64,000 nt of DNA from UBA6016 sp041915365 (lineage in GTDB: Bacteria; Campylobacterota; Campylobacteria; Campylobacterales; UBA6016). The notes under the pieces were generated by a model, which was given only the letters and a program-made list of their open reading frames with translations, searched no databases and was not told the DNA's origin. The stretch spans positions 4,486-68,485 of the forward strand of contig JAYSBP010000012.1 of NCBI GenBank assembly GCA_041915365.1. The letters run 5' to 3'. Below are positions 33,177 to 41,863 of the stretch, piece after piece; position 1 is the stretch's first letter, and every line of letters begins with the position of its first letter. The position numbers were made by a program, and so were the translations under genes.

Positions 33177-33877
33177 GCCTTGTCGGCTTTTACGAATTTC
33201 TCACCGCCGAAGACGATGGCTATATCTCCCTCTTTCCAGAATATAGTTCTCCATATCTGGTAGTAAATGTGGAAAATTGTCCAAGCTATAATCCACCACA
33301 TCATCGTATGATGCGCTATTCTAACACCCATATTGTCGCCGAAAACCCATAGCGTCCAGTCTGTTGAAAGGTGCAAGACCAAAGGCCACCATGCCCCTAC
33401 AGAACTCTCTCCGCTTGCAAGACCGTGAACATAAAGTTGAAGACCGGTAAGCAGCATAAGAACTAGTAAAATGTGAAATACTGTGAAATAAACAGTATTA
33501 AAACTATCTGCGTGTGCAGAGTTAAAATTTTTGCGCTTGTTAAACGTCATAAGATTTACAAACACTTCCCAAAACTCAGTTATATTTTCTTTATTTGGGA
33601 TAACTTTTAGATAAGCCTTTTCAAATCTACTGTAAAAATACAGATATGCGATAACGATAGACGTTACGTCCAAAATAATCGCACCTATGAAGTGAATTAG
33701 CCTATTGTACGCCATAACATACTTGTCTACCGCCGGATCCGCTATAAAGCTTTGGTAGTAAGGGTGTCCTATGTAAAGACCCGTTATCACGCAAGCCAAT
33801 ATCGATATAGCGTTTGCCCAGTGTATAACACGGCCGGCGACGGTCATTCTTTTGACCGGCACTACCGTCTTAGACAT
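33173..33877 (-). CDS. hydC: Hydrogenase cytochrome b subunit HydC
   Basis: The start is the ATG at 33877, 8 bases inside the end of hydB (234 residues). This four-helix di-haem cytochrome b anchors the hydrogenase in the inner membrane and passes electrons from HydA to menaquinone. Candidate haem ligands are His in GRVIHWANA near residues 15-23, YNRLIHFIGA near 63, FHILLVLMLLTGLQLYVHG and the late HHTMMWWIIAWTIFHIYYQ segment. It matches the Wolinella-type cytochrome b family. Confidence 0.94.
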   Translation of the reverse strand: MSKTVVPVKRMTVAGRVIHWANAISILACVITGLYIGHPYYQSFIADPAVDKYVMAYNRLIHFIGAIILDVTSIVIAYLYFYSRFEKAYLKVIPNKENITEFWEVFVNLMTFNKRKNFNSAHADSFNTVYFTVFHILLVLMLLTGLQLYVHGLASGESSVGAWWPLVLHLSTDWTLWVFGDNMGVRIAHHTMMWWIIAWTIFHIYYQIWRTIFWKEGDIAIVFGGEKFVKADKA

Positions 33878-35615
33878 TGCACACCCCCGCACTTGGAGAG
33901 ATTTTGAACACACCAAGCTCTTTTCCTTTTGTATCAACTATATGAACTGCACAAGCAATACAAGGGTCGAAGCTATGGATAGTTCGTAGTATCTCAAGCG
34001 GTTGATCAGGATTTGCCACTTTTGTGCCGACAAGCGAAGCCTCATAAGCACCCATTCTACCTTTCGCATCTCTAGGGCCTGCATTCCAAGTTGACGGAAC
34101 GATACATTGGTAGTTTTCGATTTTGCCGTCTTTGATTTTTACCCAGTGGCCTAGCGCACCTCTTGGGGCCTCAGCCATACCGTAACCCTCAGCATCTTTT
34201 GCAACTTTATCAAAGTCAAACTGTGTCCAAGTGTCAAGCTGACCACTTGTCGTATTTTTGAGTAGCTCATCAGTCCACTCCATCATAGCGTCAGCCATCA
34301 GCTCAGTCTCGACGGCTCTTGCAGCAGTTCTACCTACGGTTGAGAATAGTGCAGTTAGAGGTACTTGTGCGCCAACATGCGCATTTAGCTTGCCAAAGAA
34401 TCCGTCAACATAAGATTTAATTCTCTTATCGCCTTTTGCATAACCGATTACCATTCTAGCTAGCGGCCCGACCTCAACTCTGTTGTCGTTATAGATTGGA
34501 GCTTTAATCCAAGAGTACTTGTTTTTTGTATCAAGATAAGCTATACCGTTCTCTTTTTTGCCAAAGCCTGTATATTCAGGAATTGTCTCGCCTTTGAACG
34601 GATGAAGAGGGGCTGTGCCTTTATACCATGCGTGAGTTACGTCTTCAGTAATTTTTGCTTGGTCAAGTTCGAGCACCTTGCTTATATCTTTGTTTAGCAC
34701 TACACCACTTGGGAAAAGCAGAGATGCTTTGTAAAAATCATTGTCATCAAGTCTAAAGTCGCCATAACTCATATAGCTTCCAAGACCACCGCCGACACCT
34801 GCTAGCGCTTCGTCAGCATAAGCTTTTCCAGCTAGAACTACGTCAGGGATATATGCGTTTTTAGTAAAATCTTGACCTTTTTTTAGCCATTGTTTGAACT
34901 GAGCTATTCTGGCAGGGTTTTGTATGTCTTGAACACAAGTTACGCCGCCTACGACGAAGCTTTGAGGGTGTGGCATTTTACCACCGAATATCGCCATCAT
35001 TTTTGCAAGTTCTTTTTGCAAATCAAGAGCGTCTAGGTAGTGTGATAGGATGATTAGGTTCTCTTCAGGGTTTAGCTTGTAAGCCTTGCTTCCCCAGTAT
35101 CCGTTTCCAAATATTCCCAGTCTACCTTGTTTTACAAATTTAGTAACCCTCTCTTGAACTGCTTTGTAATTTGCCTCACTAACATTCCAAGGTTTTGCAG
35201 ATACTTTATTTGCAAGCTCTACAGCTTTTTTTGGATCTGCTTTTAGAGCCGCTACTACGTCTACCCAGTCAAGACCGTGTAGGTGATAGAAGTGAACTAT
35301 GTGGTCGTGCACATAAAGAGCACCCTGAACAAGATTTCTTACAAGTCTTGCATTTTTAGGGATTTTTACTTTGAATGCGTGCTCAACGCCCTCTATACTT
35401 CTTTGATAGTGTGTACCGGTACAAACACCGCAGATTCTCATTGCCAGAAGTCCTGCGTCCCTAGGATCTCTGCCCTTTAGTATCGTTTCAATACCTCTAA
35501 ACATAGTAGAAGCGCTGTATGCGTCAACTATTTTGTTATTGTCATCGATTACCACCTCAACCCTAAGGTGACCCTCAATCCTGGTAATCGGATCTATTAC
35601 AACGTGTTTGCTCAT
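33870..35615 (-). CDS. hydB: [NiFe] hydrogenase large subunit HydB
   Basis: This 581-residue subunit holds the NiFe active site of the membrane-bound uptake hydrogenase. The N-terminal nickel-ligand motif is RICGVCTGTHY (Cys62 and Cys65). The C-terminal motif is DPCIACAVH, ending at about residue 558. The 23 residues after that His are the extension removed by HydD. All four nickel ligands are Cys, with no selenocysteine codon. It follows hydA with a 1-base overlap and is exported with HydA by the Tat pathway as a complex. Confidence 0.97.
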   Translation of the reverse strand: MSKHVVIDPITRIEGHLRVEVVIDDNNKIVDAYSASTMFRGIETILKGRDPRDAGLLAMRICGVCTGTHYQRSIEGVEHAFKVKIPKNARLVRNLVQGALYVHDHIVHFYHLHGLDWVDVVAALKADPKKAVELANKVSAKPWNVSEANYKAVQERVTKFVKQGRLGIFGNGYWGSKAYKLNPEENLIILSHYLDALDLQKELAKMMAIFGGKMPHPQSFVVGGVTCVQDIQNPARIAQFKQWLKKGQDFTKNAYIPDVVLAGKAYADEALAGVGGGLGSYMSYGDFRLDDNDFYKASLLFPSGVVLNKDISKVLELDQAKITEDVTHAWYKGTAPLHPFKGETIPEYTGFGKKENGIAYLDTKNKYSWIKAPIYNDNRVEVGPLARMVIGYAKGDKRIKSYVDGFFGKLNAHVGAQVPLTALFSTVGRTAARAVETELMADAMMEWTDELLKNTTSGQLDTWTQFDFDKVAKDAEGYGMAEAPRGALGHWVKIKDGKIENYQCIVPSTWNAGPRDAKGRMGAYEASLVGTKVANPDQPLEILRTIHSFDPCIACAVHIVDTKGKELGVFKISPSAGVCNV

Positions 35616-36853
35616 TAGTTATCTCCCTCTCCACTTTTTTTACCCGCAAATGCACTTATAGCAGCATGAATACCTACGCCGACAACCGCAGCCGTTACTA
35701 GACCCATACCGAATTCGTCTATTGATTTTTCTACGCCGCCGCTAGGAGCTTTGATACCTGCGTTTGCCATCGGTCTTTCATAAGCATATTTATCCCAGAA
35801 GTTAGGCTCAGAACATCCGATACAGCCCCTACCTACACCAATAGGCCAGTTTGTACCATCGTTATATCTAATGATTGAACAGTTGTTAAATGTCATAGGA
35901 CCTTTACAGCCCATTTTGTATAGACAGAAGTTATTTTTTGCACCAGCGTCGCCCCATTTTTCTACGAATTCACCAGCATCAAAGTGAGCTCTTCTTTCGC
36001 AGTTGTCGTGGATTCTATAACCAAACGCAAATTTTGGTCTAAGTAGGTGGTCAAGCTCAGGCACAGTACCAGTCATCAGATAATGAAGTACAACACCAAC
36101 CATATTTGCAGGGTTTGCCGGACATGCAGGGATATTGATAACAGGCTTACCTTTTACTATATCCATAACACCTACAGCGCCGGTAGGATTTGGGGCTGCG
36201 GCAGGTACACCGCCAAATGTAGCGCAAGCACCGACGGCAACAACAGCTGCTGCATCGGCAGACAGTCTTCTTAGGTGTTCCTCAAATGTTTCGCCGCTAG
36301 CGCCTATTGTTCCATATATACCTTTATCTTTTACAGGTATCGAACCTTCTACGAATAGTATATATTTGCCCTTGAACGTGTGCATACCGTCTTCAAGTTG
36401 TTTTTCAGCTTGATGTCCAGCAGCCGCCATAAGAGTTTCGTGATACTCAAGGCTGATAATATCAAATAGCAAATCGTCAACCGTAGGAGCAGAGCTTCTA
36501 AGAAGTGCCTCAGAGTTTCCTGCACAGTCTTGTAGCTCTATCCAAATCACCGGAGCTCTATTCATAAGCTCAGCTGCCTCAGCAACCAAAGGCTCAAAGA
36601 AAGATGGAAGCATCAAAGTAGCGGTTGTAGCCGAAACCCACTTCAAAAAATCCCTTCTGTTTATGTCGTGAGCCTCAAGAGTTTCATAGATGTCAAACTC
36701 AGATTTTGAAGTCTCTTCTTTTTTGAGAGTTTCAAGTCTTGTTTTACATTTCTCGTATAACGATTTATAATAACTCTCGCCTTTGTTTGTGTCCATGTAC
36801 GAAGGCGTAGCGGTGAATGCCGTTAGTATCGGCTCGTGGCAACTGCTTTGCAT
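35615..36853 (-). CDS. hydA: [NiFe] hydrogenase small subunit HydA
   Basis: This 412-residue Fe-S subunit carries electrons from HydB to HydC. The Tat signal is NRRDFLKWVSATTATLMLPSFF (twin Arg near 66-67), with an unusually long 65-residue cytoplasmic stretch before it. Fe-S ligands include WIELQDCAGNSEALL near 104-118 and the later CVGACATFGG-like, CPANPANM and CIGCSEPNFWD segments. A C-terminal membrane helix (about 380-398) anchors it. The ATG at 36853 has GGGGGAG 5 bases upstream; an in-frame ATG at 36796 would give a shorter leader. It is first in the supercluster. Confidence 0.96.
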   Translation of the reverse strand: MQSSCHEPILTAFTATPSYMDTNKGESYYKSLYEKCKTRLETLKKEETSKSEFDIYETLEAHDINRRDFLKWVSATTATLMLPSFFEPLVAEAAELMNRAPVIWIELQDCAGNSEALLRSSAPTVDDLLFDIISLEYHETLMAAAGHQAEKQLEDGMHTFKGKYILFVEGSIPVKDKGIYGTIGASGETFEEHLRRLSADAAAVVAVGACATFGGVPAAAPNPTGAVGVMDIVKGKPVINIPACPANPANMVGVVLHYLMTGTVPELDHLLRPKFAFGYRIHDNCERRAHFDAGEFVEKWGDAGAKNNFCLYKMGCKGPMTFNNCSIIRYNDGTNWPIGVGRGCIGCSEPNFWDKYAYERPMANAGIKAPSGGVEKSIDEFGMGLVTAAVVGVGIHAAISAFAGKKSGEGDN

Positions 36854-36898
36854 ATTTCTCCCCCTTTTTTTATACGCTTTGTAGGCTATGTCGCAAAT

Positions 36899-36904
36899 TC
36901 TAGT
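36899..36904 (-). promoter_or_regulatory. Candidate -10 for hydA
   Basis: The minus strand reads AACTAGAATTTG about 46 bases upstream of the hydA ATG, a TAGAAT-type -10. It lies in a region with several GTTAA/TTAAC repeats. No good -35 is visible, as is usual in this phylum. Confidence 0.4.
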
Positions 36905-36945
36905 TAAACATTTCTTAACCGTTTATTAATTTTTAACTTTTTGTT

Positions 36946-36977
36946 AAGTATTATTTATTTATAAAAAAATAATACTT
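36946..36977. promoter_or_regulatory. Perfect inverted repeat, candidate NikR-like operator
   Basis: AAGTATTATTT (36946-36956) and its exact reverse complement AAATAATACTT (36967-36977) are separated by 10 bases, within the divergent promoter region of hydA and the gene at 37052. The inner halves TATTATT and AATAATA are those of the Helicobacter NikR operator as I recall it (TATWATT-N11-AATWATA), here with a 12-base gap. The centre is about 60 bases upstream of the predicted hydA -10. Symmetry is seen; the identity of the bound regulator is inference. Confidence 0.5.
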
Positions 36978-37051
36978 GATGAATGTTTTTGAATTTGGGA
37001 ACGGTTTTTGCTGAAATGTAACTAAACCATTATAATTAAAGGCGGCAAATT

Positions 37052-37657
37052 ATGAATGTCGATTTTTTAATCAAAACAAACCCATTTAATGTTCCAGGGA
37101 TACAAGCTACAAAAGCAGATGAAGGTGAAGCGAAGAAAAGCGAGGCTTCATCACAAGTAGCTTCGCAGGCAACAAAAGCTCCATCTGGTGCAAACTTTGT
37201 ACAGAAAATTAAAGATACAAACGACGCCGTAGGCTTCATCCAAACAGGGCAAGCTTTTTTGAATCGTCTTGATAAAGAGGGTATTACCGATTTTGACGGA
37301 GCGGCAAAATTAGCGGAGGGAATATCTTTTGCAGGCAAAAACGTCGCCTCAAAACAAAGCTTTGACACAACTGCTGGTGTGCTTCATATTGATATAGCCT
37401 CAGAAGACATGGGCTTTGGTTTCGACTTTGAGAGTTGGAAATCAAATGTTTCAGAGATGCTAAAAAGCAAAAAAGAGCAAATCTCAAATCCACTAGCCGC
37501 TTTTGGCGCAGCAAAAAAAGAGCAAATGGACAGCGCAGCTCAAAAATTAAACGCCCAGTCGCAAAATCCAAAACTCGGCTCGCTTCTTGACGAAATCAAT
37601 GAGAGCCTCAATAGGTTTGAACAAAAAGCAAACGAAATAGGCAACGCCATATTTTAA
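37052..37657 (+). CDS. Hypothetical cytoplasmic protein, unknown
   Basis: This 201-residue protein has no signal peptide or membrane helix. The N-terminal 50 residues are low-complexity (Lys, Ala, Ser, Gln). The rest is helical, with a possible coiled coil at the end (LLDEINESLNRFEQKANEIGN). It is divergent from hydA, preceded by AAAGGCGG as ribosome site, and its stop overlaps the mobA start by 1 base. Coupling with mobA may be only positional; no function can be named. Confidence 0.7.
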   Translation: MNVDFLIKTNPFNVPGIQATKADEGEAKKSEASSQVASQATKAPSGANFVQKIKDTNDAVGFIQTGQAFLNRLDKEGITDFDGAAKLAEGISFAGKNVASKQSFDTTAGVLHIDIASEDMGFGFDFESWKSNVSEMLKSKKEQISNPLAAFGAAKKEQMDSAAQKLNAQSQNPKLGSLLDEINESLNRFEQKANEIGNAIF

Positions 37658-38268
37658 TGTTTGACTGCACTTGCGTAATACTCAGCGGGGGTAAAAGCTC
37701 TCGCATGAGAGAGGATGCCGGAATAGACAAAGCTTTTTTGGATTTTTACGGCAAACCGCTATACGCAAGACAATTTGAAAAATTATCTTCAATATTTCAA
37801 AACGTTTACCTATCTGCAAAAAACCGTGAGCATTATGACCAAATAATGACCGGTCATATTATCAAAGACTTAGAGTTTGTAGAAAACATAGATACAACAT
37901 CACTTTTTGCGCCAACGCTGGGCATGCTAAGCGCATTTGAGGCAACCAAATCAAATTCAATCTTTTTTATAGGTGTCGACACGCCGTTTATCTCTCAAAA
38001 CTCAATCTCAAAAATCATATCTAGCAATGCAAAACATAAAAGTGCAAGACACAACGGGAAAATCCATCCAACGGTCGGGATGTACGACAAAGATATATGT
38101 ATAGAACTGAGAGATATGATAAAAAACGACAAACACAAATTAACCATGCTTTTAGAGAAAATCGGTACAATTTTCGTCGATTTAGAGGATGGTTCAGAGC
38201 TTGCAAACCTCAATAGATACGAAGATTATGAGAGAGTGATAAACAATGGAGTTAACCCATTTAGATGA
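37657..38268 (+). CDS. mobA: Molybdenum cofactor guanylyltransferase MobA
   Basis: This 203-residue enzyme attaches GMP to molybdopterin to make the MGD cofactor. The N-terminal nucleotide-binding motif VILSGGKSSRMREDAGIDKAFLDFYGKPL (residues 7-35) is diagnostic, followed by FIGVDTPFIS near 105-114, the metal-binding DxP site. A weakly conserved C-terminus is normal for MobA. It overlaps the preceding gene by 1 base and moaC by 23 bases. Confidence 0.92.
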   Translation: MFDCTCVILSGGKSSRMREDAGIDKAFLDFYGKPLYARQFEKLSSIFQNVYLSAKNREHYDQIMTGHIIKDLEFVENIDTTSLFAPTLGMLSAFEATKSNSIFFIGVDTPFISQNSISKIISSNAKHKSARHNGKIHPTVGMYDKDICIELRDMIKNDKHKLTMLLEKIGTIFVDLEDGSELANLNRYEDYERVINNGVNPFR

Positions 38269-38719
38269 AAATAATCTACCAAAAATGGTAGACGTGTCAG
38301 ATAAAAATGAAACGGTCAGGGTAGCGGTCGCTAGCGGCACTATCAAAATGAGCGTAGAAGCGTACAAAGCCGTAAAAGAGGGGACCGCAAAAAAGGGGCC
38401 CGTGCTTCAAACAGCAGTTATAGCCGCCGTAATGGGGGCAAAAAAAACAAGTGAACTAATTCCAATGTGTCACCCGCTAGCCCTATCCTCTGTCAAATGC
38501 GACATAGAAGAGCTAGATGCCTTGCCTGGGTTTAGGATGTCGGTCAGGGTCAAGATGGAGGGGAAAACAGGAGTTGAGATGGAGGCGTTAACTGCCGTAT
38601 CGACTGGGCTTCTCACGATTTACGATATGGTAAAAGCGATAGATAAAAGTATGGAAATCTCAGACATAAGACTCGAAAGCAAAGTCGGAGGCAAAAGTGG
38701 TGAATATATTAGAGGGTAA
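38246..38719 (+). CDS. moaC: Cyclic pyranopterin monophosphate synthase MoaC
   Basis: This 157-residue enzyme converts the MoaA product to cyclic pyranopterin monophosphate in molybdopterin synthesis. Conserved text: PKMVDVSDKNETVRVAVASG near residues 12-31, LIPMCHPLALSSVKCD near 73-88 and VKMEGKTGVEMEALTAVSTGLLTIYDMVKAID near 103-134, which includes the catalytic Lys and Asp. It overlaps mobA by 23 bases and the DUF493 gene by 20 bases. Confidence 0.96.
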   Translation: MELTHLDENNLPKMVDVSDKNETVRVAVASGTIKMSVEAYKAVKEGTAKKGPVLQTAVIAAVMGAKKTSELIPMCHPLALSSVKCDIEELDALPGFRMSVRVKMEGKTGVEMEALTAVSTGLLTIYDMVKAIDKSMEISDIRLESKVGGKSGEYIRG

Positions 38720-38963
38720 AAAACTAGAGCTTGAGTATCCAGTATCATGGCAGTACAAAATAATAGGCGTGGACGAGGGTGAAATGCACGCCAAAAGCAT
38801 CCATATTCTAAAAGAAAAACCGTTCTCACTCACGCCCTCAAATAAATCATCAAGCGGAAAATTTGTGAGCCTCACGCTAGAGGTATTAGTCTACAGCGAC
38901 GATGAAAGACTATATATATATGAAGAGCTACGAAAAGCAGAATGTATAAAGTACGTTTTGTAA
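38700..38963 (+). CDS. DUF493 (YbeD-like) protein
   Basis: This 87-residue protein starts at the second of two tandem GTG codons, which fits the spacing of AAAGTCGGAGG upstream. The text LELEYPVSWQYKIIGVDE at the start, then a single alpha/beta ACT-like fold ending VYSDDERLYIYEELRKAECIKYVL, matches DUF493/YbeD. Function unknown; E. coli YbeD is a small ferredoxin-like-fold protein near lipoate genes. It overlaps moaC by 20 bases. Confidence 0.85.
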   Translation: MNILEGKKLELEYPVSWQYKIIGVDEGEMHAKSIHILKEKPFSLTPSNKSSSGKFVSLTLEVLVYSDDERLYIYEELRKAECIKYVL

Positions 38964-39008
38964 TCACTCCGCTGATATAATAAAACCAAACTGAATTTAA
39001 GGCATATA

Positions 39009-39716
39009 ATGAAAAAGTGGATATTGGCGTTTTTGGCATTGGCTTCACTGGCGTTCGCCAAAGAGAGAGCGGAGCTTACTATAACTAGCATAGACCCTGA
39101 CGGCATGAGTGCGACAGCAAAGGGTGCAGAGGTGCAAAAGGGCGCTACGGGAATAGTCGTAACCACGATAGTAGGTAGCAAAGATGCGATAGTCGCCTCA
39201 GCAAAAGCGCTAAATAGCGGCTCTGAGATAAAAATCAGATTTCAAACACTAACAGACCTAGCCCAAGAGGCTCTACCTAGAGCGCTCGTATTGCCGAAAG
39301 TAGGCGACAAAGTGATGTTTTATCTAAATGATGAAAGGGCCGTCGTAATCGCAAAAAATCAAGCAGATTATCAAAAAGTAGTATCCTCTGAAAACAAAAT
39401 ATGGATGCACCCAGACCTGCTATCCGCACTTCTTACAAAAGAGAGGGTCGGTGAGCCTGAGGCAAAACACTTTTCGTCATTTTGCAAAATCTACTCAATT
39501 GGAACTATATATTTTCCGATAAGAAACAAACTTTATATAGTAGATGCCCAAAGCCTAGAGGTACTGGAAGAGAGACCTTTTACATCCGATAATTCAAAAG
39601 ATTTTGAATCTCCGTTTTTCAAAAGAACTGGTGAGATAGAGACAGGCTACATGGGTATGTTCAAAGAAAAAGTAAATGACTTTGACTCTTACTACTCAGC
39701 GTTAATCGGTAGATAA
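39009..39716 (+). CDS. PGBA_N-family exported protein
   Basis: This 235-residue protein has a signal peptide (MKKWILAFLALASLAFA, cleavage near residue 17). The mature part (ITSIDPDGMSATAKGAEVQKGATGIVV, then an SH3-like strand-rich region and SSFCKIYSIGTIYFPIRNKLYIVDAQSLEVLEE) looks like the N-terminal domain of Helicobacter plasminogen-binding proteins PgbA/PgbB. Homologues occur across the phylum in non-pathogens, so plasminogen binding is unlikely to be the general role. It lies 2 bases before the glcD-like gene. Confidence 0.65.
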   Translation: MKKWILAFLALASLAFAKERAELTITSIDPDGMSATAKGAEVQKGATGIVVTTIVGSKDAIVASAKALNSGSEIKIRFQTLTDLAQEALPRALVLPKVGDKVMFYLNDERAVVIAKNQADYQKVVSSENKIWMHPDLLSALLTKERVGEPEAKHFSSFCKIYSIGTIYFPIRNKLYIVDAQSLEVLEERPFTSDNSKDFESPFFKRTGEIETGYMGMFKEKVNDFDSYYSALIGR

Positions 39717-39718
39717 AA

Positions 39719-41101
39719 ATGCTAGACAAAAAACATATATCCGCGCTCAAGTCAATAGTCGGAGACGATAACTGCTTTGACGACAAAGCTCATCTCATAG
39801 CGTATTGCTACGATGCTACAAAAAATAGATATGAACCATCGGCAGTAGTATTTCCAAAAAACGAAGATGATGTAAGCCGTATTCTAAAATACTGCAATGA
39901 GCACAAAATAGCGATAGTTCCAAGGGGTGCGGGAAGTGGCTTCACTGGTGGTGCATTGCCTGTCACCGGTGGGATAGTGCTGGCCTTTGAAAAACATATG
40001 AATAAAATCTTAGAGATAGATACCAAAAACCTCGTAGCCGTAGTACAACCTGGGGTCGTCAACAAAGAGCTTCAAGAAGCGGTTGAGAAAGTTGGACTTT
40101 TTTATCCCCCAGACCCTGCAAGCCAAGAGTACAGCACGATAGGCGGCAATGTAGCTGAAAATGCCGGTGGCATGAGGGCCGCAAAATACGGCATTACAAA
40201 AGACTATGTGATGGCAATGAGAGCCGTAATACCAAATGGGGACGTAATAAAAGCCGGCAAAAGAACCATCAAGGATGTAGCTGGCTACAACCTATGCGGA
40301 ATACTTGTCGGTTCAGAGGGGACTCTTGCAGTAACAACCGAAATCACGTTGAGACTTATAGCGAAACCAAAAATGACGAAAACTGCAATGGGCGTATTCC
40401 CTAGCGTGGAGTCAGCCATGGAGGCCGTATATAAGACGTTTGCGGAAGGCATCACACCTGTGGCAATGGAGTTTCTCGATAATCTCACAATAAGAGCGGT
40501 TGAAGAGGTGCACAAAAAAGGGCTTCCAATAGATGCTGGTGCAATACTCATCACCGATGTAGACGGCAACCTAGAGGAAGACCTTGACCTACAAATGGCA
40601 GCGCTTGAGAGTGTATTCAAAGCAAATGGATGCAGTGAGTTTGTGCGGGCAAAAGATGCCACAGAAGCCGCAAATCTATGGTTCGCGAGAAGAAATGCAT
40701 CTCAAAGCCTCAAAGTATACGGAAGTAAAAAGCTAAACGAAGATATCACAGTGCCAAGAGCCGTACTTCCTCAGCTTCTAGCCGAGTATAAAAAAGTAAG
40801 TGAAAAATACGGCTTTAATATCCCATGCTTCGGTCACACTGGAGACGGCAACGTACACACAAACGTTATGACAGACAAAAACGACCCACACAAAGTAGAG
40901 ATGGCCGAAAAAGCTATCGAAGAGATATTTCAAATCACAGTTGACCTCGGTGGCACACTTAGCGGAGAACACGGTATCGGTATATCCAAAGCCCCTTTTA
41001 TGAAAATGGCTTTTACCGATGCGGAGCTTGACCTTTTCCGCTCAATCAAAAAAGCGTTTGACCCAAATAATATACTAAATCCTGGGAAGATGGGGCTGTA
41101 G
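39719..41101 (+). CDS. FAD-linked oxidase, GlcD / D-lactate dehydrogenase type
   Basis: This 460-residue flavoprotein has the PCMH FAD-binding domain (VPRGAGSGFTGGALPVTGGIVLAFEKHMNKI near residues 66-96; PPDPASQEYSTIGGNVAENAGGMRAAKYG near 135-163) and the C-terminal FAD-oxidase domain with CFGHTGDGNVHTNVM near 375-389 and GTLSGEHGIGISKAPFM near 415-431. It oxidises a 2-hydroxy acid such as glycolate or D-lactate. No GlcE or GlcF partner lies next to it, so a single-subunit D-lactate or related dehydrogenase is also possible. It is followed by an accessory patch. Confidence 0.88.
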   Translation: MLDKKHISALKSIVGDDNCFDDKAHLIAYCYDATKNRYEPSAVVFPKNEDDVSRILKYCNEHKIAIVPRGAGSGFTGGALPVTGGIVLAFEKHMNKILEIDTKNLVAVVQPGVVNKELQEAVEKVGLFYPPDPASQEYSTIGGNVAENAGGMRAAKYGITKDYVMAMRAVIPNGDVIKAGKRTIKDVAGYNLCGILVGSEGTLAVTTEITLRLIAKPKMTKTAMGVFPSVESAMEAVYKTFAEGITPVAMEFLDNLTIRAVEEVHKKGLPIDAGAILITDVDGNLEEDLDLQMAALESVFKANGCSEFVRAKDATEAANLWFARRNASQSLKVYGSKKLNEDITVPRAVLPQLLAEYKKVSEKYGFNIPCFGHTGDGNVHTNVMTDKNDPHKVEMAEKAIEEIFQITVDLGGTLSGEHGIGISKAPFMKMAFTDAELDLFRSIKKAFDPNNILNPGKMGL

Positions 41102-41124
41102 AGATTAACGCGAAAGGAAATTAT

Positions 41125-41859
41125 TTGAAAAAAGTTATTTATTCTATTGCGATTTTTTTATTAATTATTGGATGCGACTCAAAGGTGTCTTCGTTTATTA
41201 GCAGTGAAGATAAAGAGGCATTAAAGAGGGCAACCTTGGCATATCAGCAGAAAAATTATACTGCTGCATATAACGAAATTAAACCGCTTGCAAACAAAAA
41301 TATCCCAGAGGCTCTATATGATTTGGGGCTTTTATATGATCGTGGATTAGGTACTGATAAAAACGAAACGGAGGCGCTTAAATTGTACTTGAAAGCCGCC
41401 GAAGGTGGGTATTCTCAAGCGCAATTTTTGCTAGGGTCTATGTATTCTAGAGATGATTCGATTACCAGAAAGAATATACAAGAATCGCTAAGATGGTATA
41501 AATTGTCAGCAAAGCAAGGGCATGTTTTGGCACTGTATGATCTAGGGACAATATACTATTTTGGCAAAGAAGGTGTACCGCAAAACTTTAGAGAAGCCAT
41601 TGAATTTTTTAAACAAGCCGCACACAAAGGAAACCATGATGCTCAATTTAATCTAGGAATGATGTATGGCAAAGGAGAAGGTGCGCCTCAAGATAATACA
41701 GAGGCATACAAATGGTTTTCACTGGCAGCTTTCACTGGTAATAAAGAGGCTGAAAATAACAGAAATGTTGCCGCTTCTTTCTTAAGTCAAGAGCAAATTA
41801 TCAAAGCGCAAGACGAAGCTAAATTAATACAAGAAAAGATTGAACGAGAAAGACAATAG
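41125..41859 (+). CDS. Sel1-repeat lipoprotein
   Basis: This 244-residue protein starts at TTG with AAAGGAAA upstream and has a lipobox LIIGC (Cys17). It then carries about four to five Sel1 repeats (for example ALYDLGLLYDRGLGTDKNETEALKLYLKAAEGG, ALYDLGTIYYFGKEGVPQNFREAIEFFKQAAHKG), which form a helical solenoid for protein binding. Such lipoproteins act at the periplasmic side of the membrane; the partner is unknown. It overlaps the next gene by 20 bases if that gene starts at its first possible codon. Confidence 0.82.
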   Translation: MKKVIYSIAIFLLIIGCDSKVSSFISSEDKEALKRATLAYQQKNYTAAYNEIKPLANKNIPEALYDLGLLYDRGLGTDKNETEALKLYLKAAEGGYSQAQFLLGSMYSRDDSITRKNIQESLRWYKLSAKQGHVLALYDLGTIYYFGKEGVPQNFREAIEFFKQAAHKGNHDAQFNLGMMYGKGEGAPQDNTEAYKWFSLAAFTGNKEAENNRNVAASFLSQEQIIKAQDEAKLIQEKIERERQ

Positions 41860-41863
41860 CGAT

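Noticed and set aside
33870..35615. Selenocysteine in the hydrogenase large subunit, suggested by mnmH in the same window
   Set aside because: All four nickel-ligand positions are ordinary cysteine codons and the frame has no internal TGA.
36946..36977. Inverted repeat as a transcription terminator
   Set aside because: It lies between divergent genes, where no transcript needs to end, and its stem is AT-only except for two pairs; an operator is more likely.
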